Below, one piece after another: positions 40,025 through 40,300 of a DNA stretch of 40,300 bases. The notes beneath the pieces are model-generated. The model ran no database searches. It was given only the letters and a program-made list of their open reading frames with translations, and was not told the DNA's origin. Made by a program: the position numbers and the translations under genes. Position 1 is the stretch's first letter. Each line of letters starts with the position of its first letter. Source of the stretch: Rhizobium sp. Q54 (lineage in GTDB: Bacteria > Pseudomonadota > Alphaproteobacteria > Reyranellales > Reyranellaceae); contig CAMDOT010000026.1 in NCBI GenBank assembly GCA_945903635.1, positions 1 to 40,300 of the forward strand, written 5' to 3'.

Positions 40025-40300
40025 ATGGAAACCGTTGTGCGCGAAGCGGCCTGTTCCTGCGGCCAAATGCGAATCCGGCTGGCTGGAGATCCCCAGCTGG
40101 TGTCGTCCTGCCACTGCCTTGCCTGCCAGCGGCGCACCGGGGCGATCTTTGGATCGAGCGCCTTCTTTCGACGGAACCAGATTGTCTCGACTGACGGCGA
40201 ACGACGTACTTTCCGTCGGCAGGGCGAGAGCGGCGCGTGGCTCAGCTTTCAATTCTGCCCTGATTGTGGGGCGACGGTTTTTTGGGAGAGCGAGAGACTT
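40025..40300 (+). CDS. GFA/CENP-V-like zinc protein (partial, cut by window end)
   Basis: The first 92 residues of a glutathione-dependent formaldehyde-activating (GFA) family protein. Zinc cysteines are in CSCGQMRIRL (residues about 10-12), SCHCLACQRRTGAIFGSSAF (about 29-34) and FCPDCGATVFWE (about 78-81), which is the complete family pattern for the N-terminal two-thirds. GGAG lies about 8 bases before the ATG. Family members bind glutathione or act as unexplained zinc enzymes; true formaldehyde activation is rare. The remaining 40-50 residues lie beyond the window. Confidence 0.9.
   Translation, partial: METVVREAACSCGQMRIRLAGDPQLVSSCHCLACQRRTGAIFGSSAFFRRNQIVSTDGERRTFRRQGESGAWLSFQFCPDCGATVFWESERL

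Noticed and set aside
1..40300. CRISPR arrays, transposases, phage or conjugation genes
   Set aside because: No regularly spaced repeats and no protein motifs of these systems were found on either strand.

Overview
The window is GC-rich chromosomal DNA of an alphaproteobacterium. Codon use is strongly third-position G/C, and long open frames run antisense to nearly every gene. Twin-arginine and Sec signal peptides, Bug/TctC solute-binding proteins, a fused indolepyruvate:ferredoxin oxidoreductase, many SDR enzymes and hairpin-rich intergenic repeats suggest a metabolically broad soil or water bacterium of the Rhodospirillales/Hyphomicrobiales type (Reyranella- or Bradyrhizobium-like). That genus-level guess is an inference from gene style, not from a marker gene. 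No phage, transposase, integrase or CRISPR array is visible.

Layout. 1-3.5 kb: PLP threonine/serine dehydratase, a broken CoA-transferase and an exported FKBP isomerase. 3.65-9.8 kb: a carboxylate module (TctC binding protein, double winged-helix GntR regulator, aconitase) bounded on both sides by same-strand copies of the 3' end of an esterase gene. One copy is a fragment; the other belongs to a frameshifted full-length esterase. 10-15 kb: RidA-like exported protein, membrane fusion protein and RND pump on one minus-strand operon with a visible -10 box and an operator-like palindrome. 15.5-17.7 kb: DMT exporter, DUF4864 protein, a mosaic of hairpins and a coiled-coil lipoprotein. 18-22.5 kb: tRNA-Arg(ACG), membrane-anchored SGNH hydrolase, SDR lacking the usual Tyr, AroE-like dehydrogenase, Prx5 peroxiredoxin and YqgE.

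22.7-30.2 kb: a minus-strand run of HAD hydrolase, RecX, ArsC-like protein, a membrane/[2Fe-2S]/adenylate-cyclase fusion, a TPR protein and the large oxidoreductase. 30.3-34.5 kb: TetR regulator, then the SxtJ / DUF5989 / carbamoyltransferase cassette and a quinone oxidoreductase. 34.5-40.3 kb: OmpA-like protein, HCCA-isomerase-type DsbA protein, SDR, Rieske dioxygenase, a cluster of palindromes, an exported protein of unknown role, another SDR, a pirin with a clear terminator, and the start of a GFA-family protein cut by the window end.

The most unusual items are the redox-sensor-like cyclase, the esterase-tail direct repeats around the aconitase module, the apparent ATC start of that aconitase, the minimal carbamoylation cassette and the dense palindrome cluster at 37.6-37.8 kb. 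Three genes look damaged: the CoA-transferase, the esterase and the esterase fragment.
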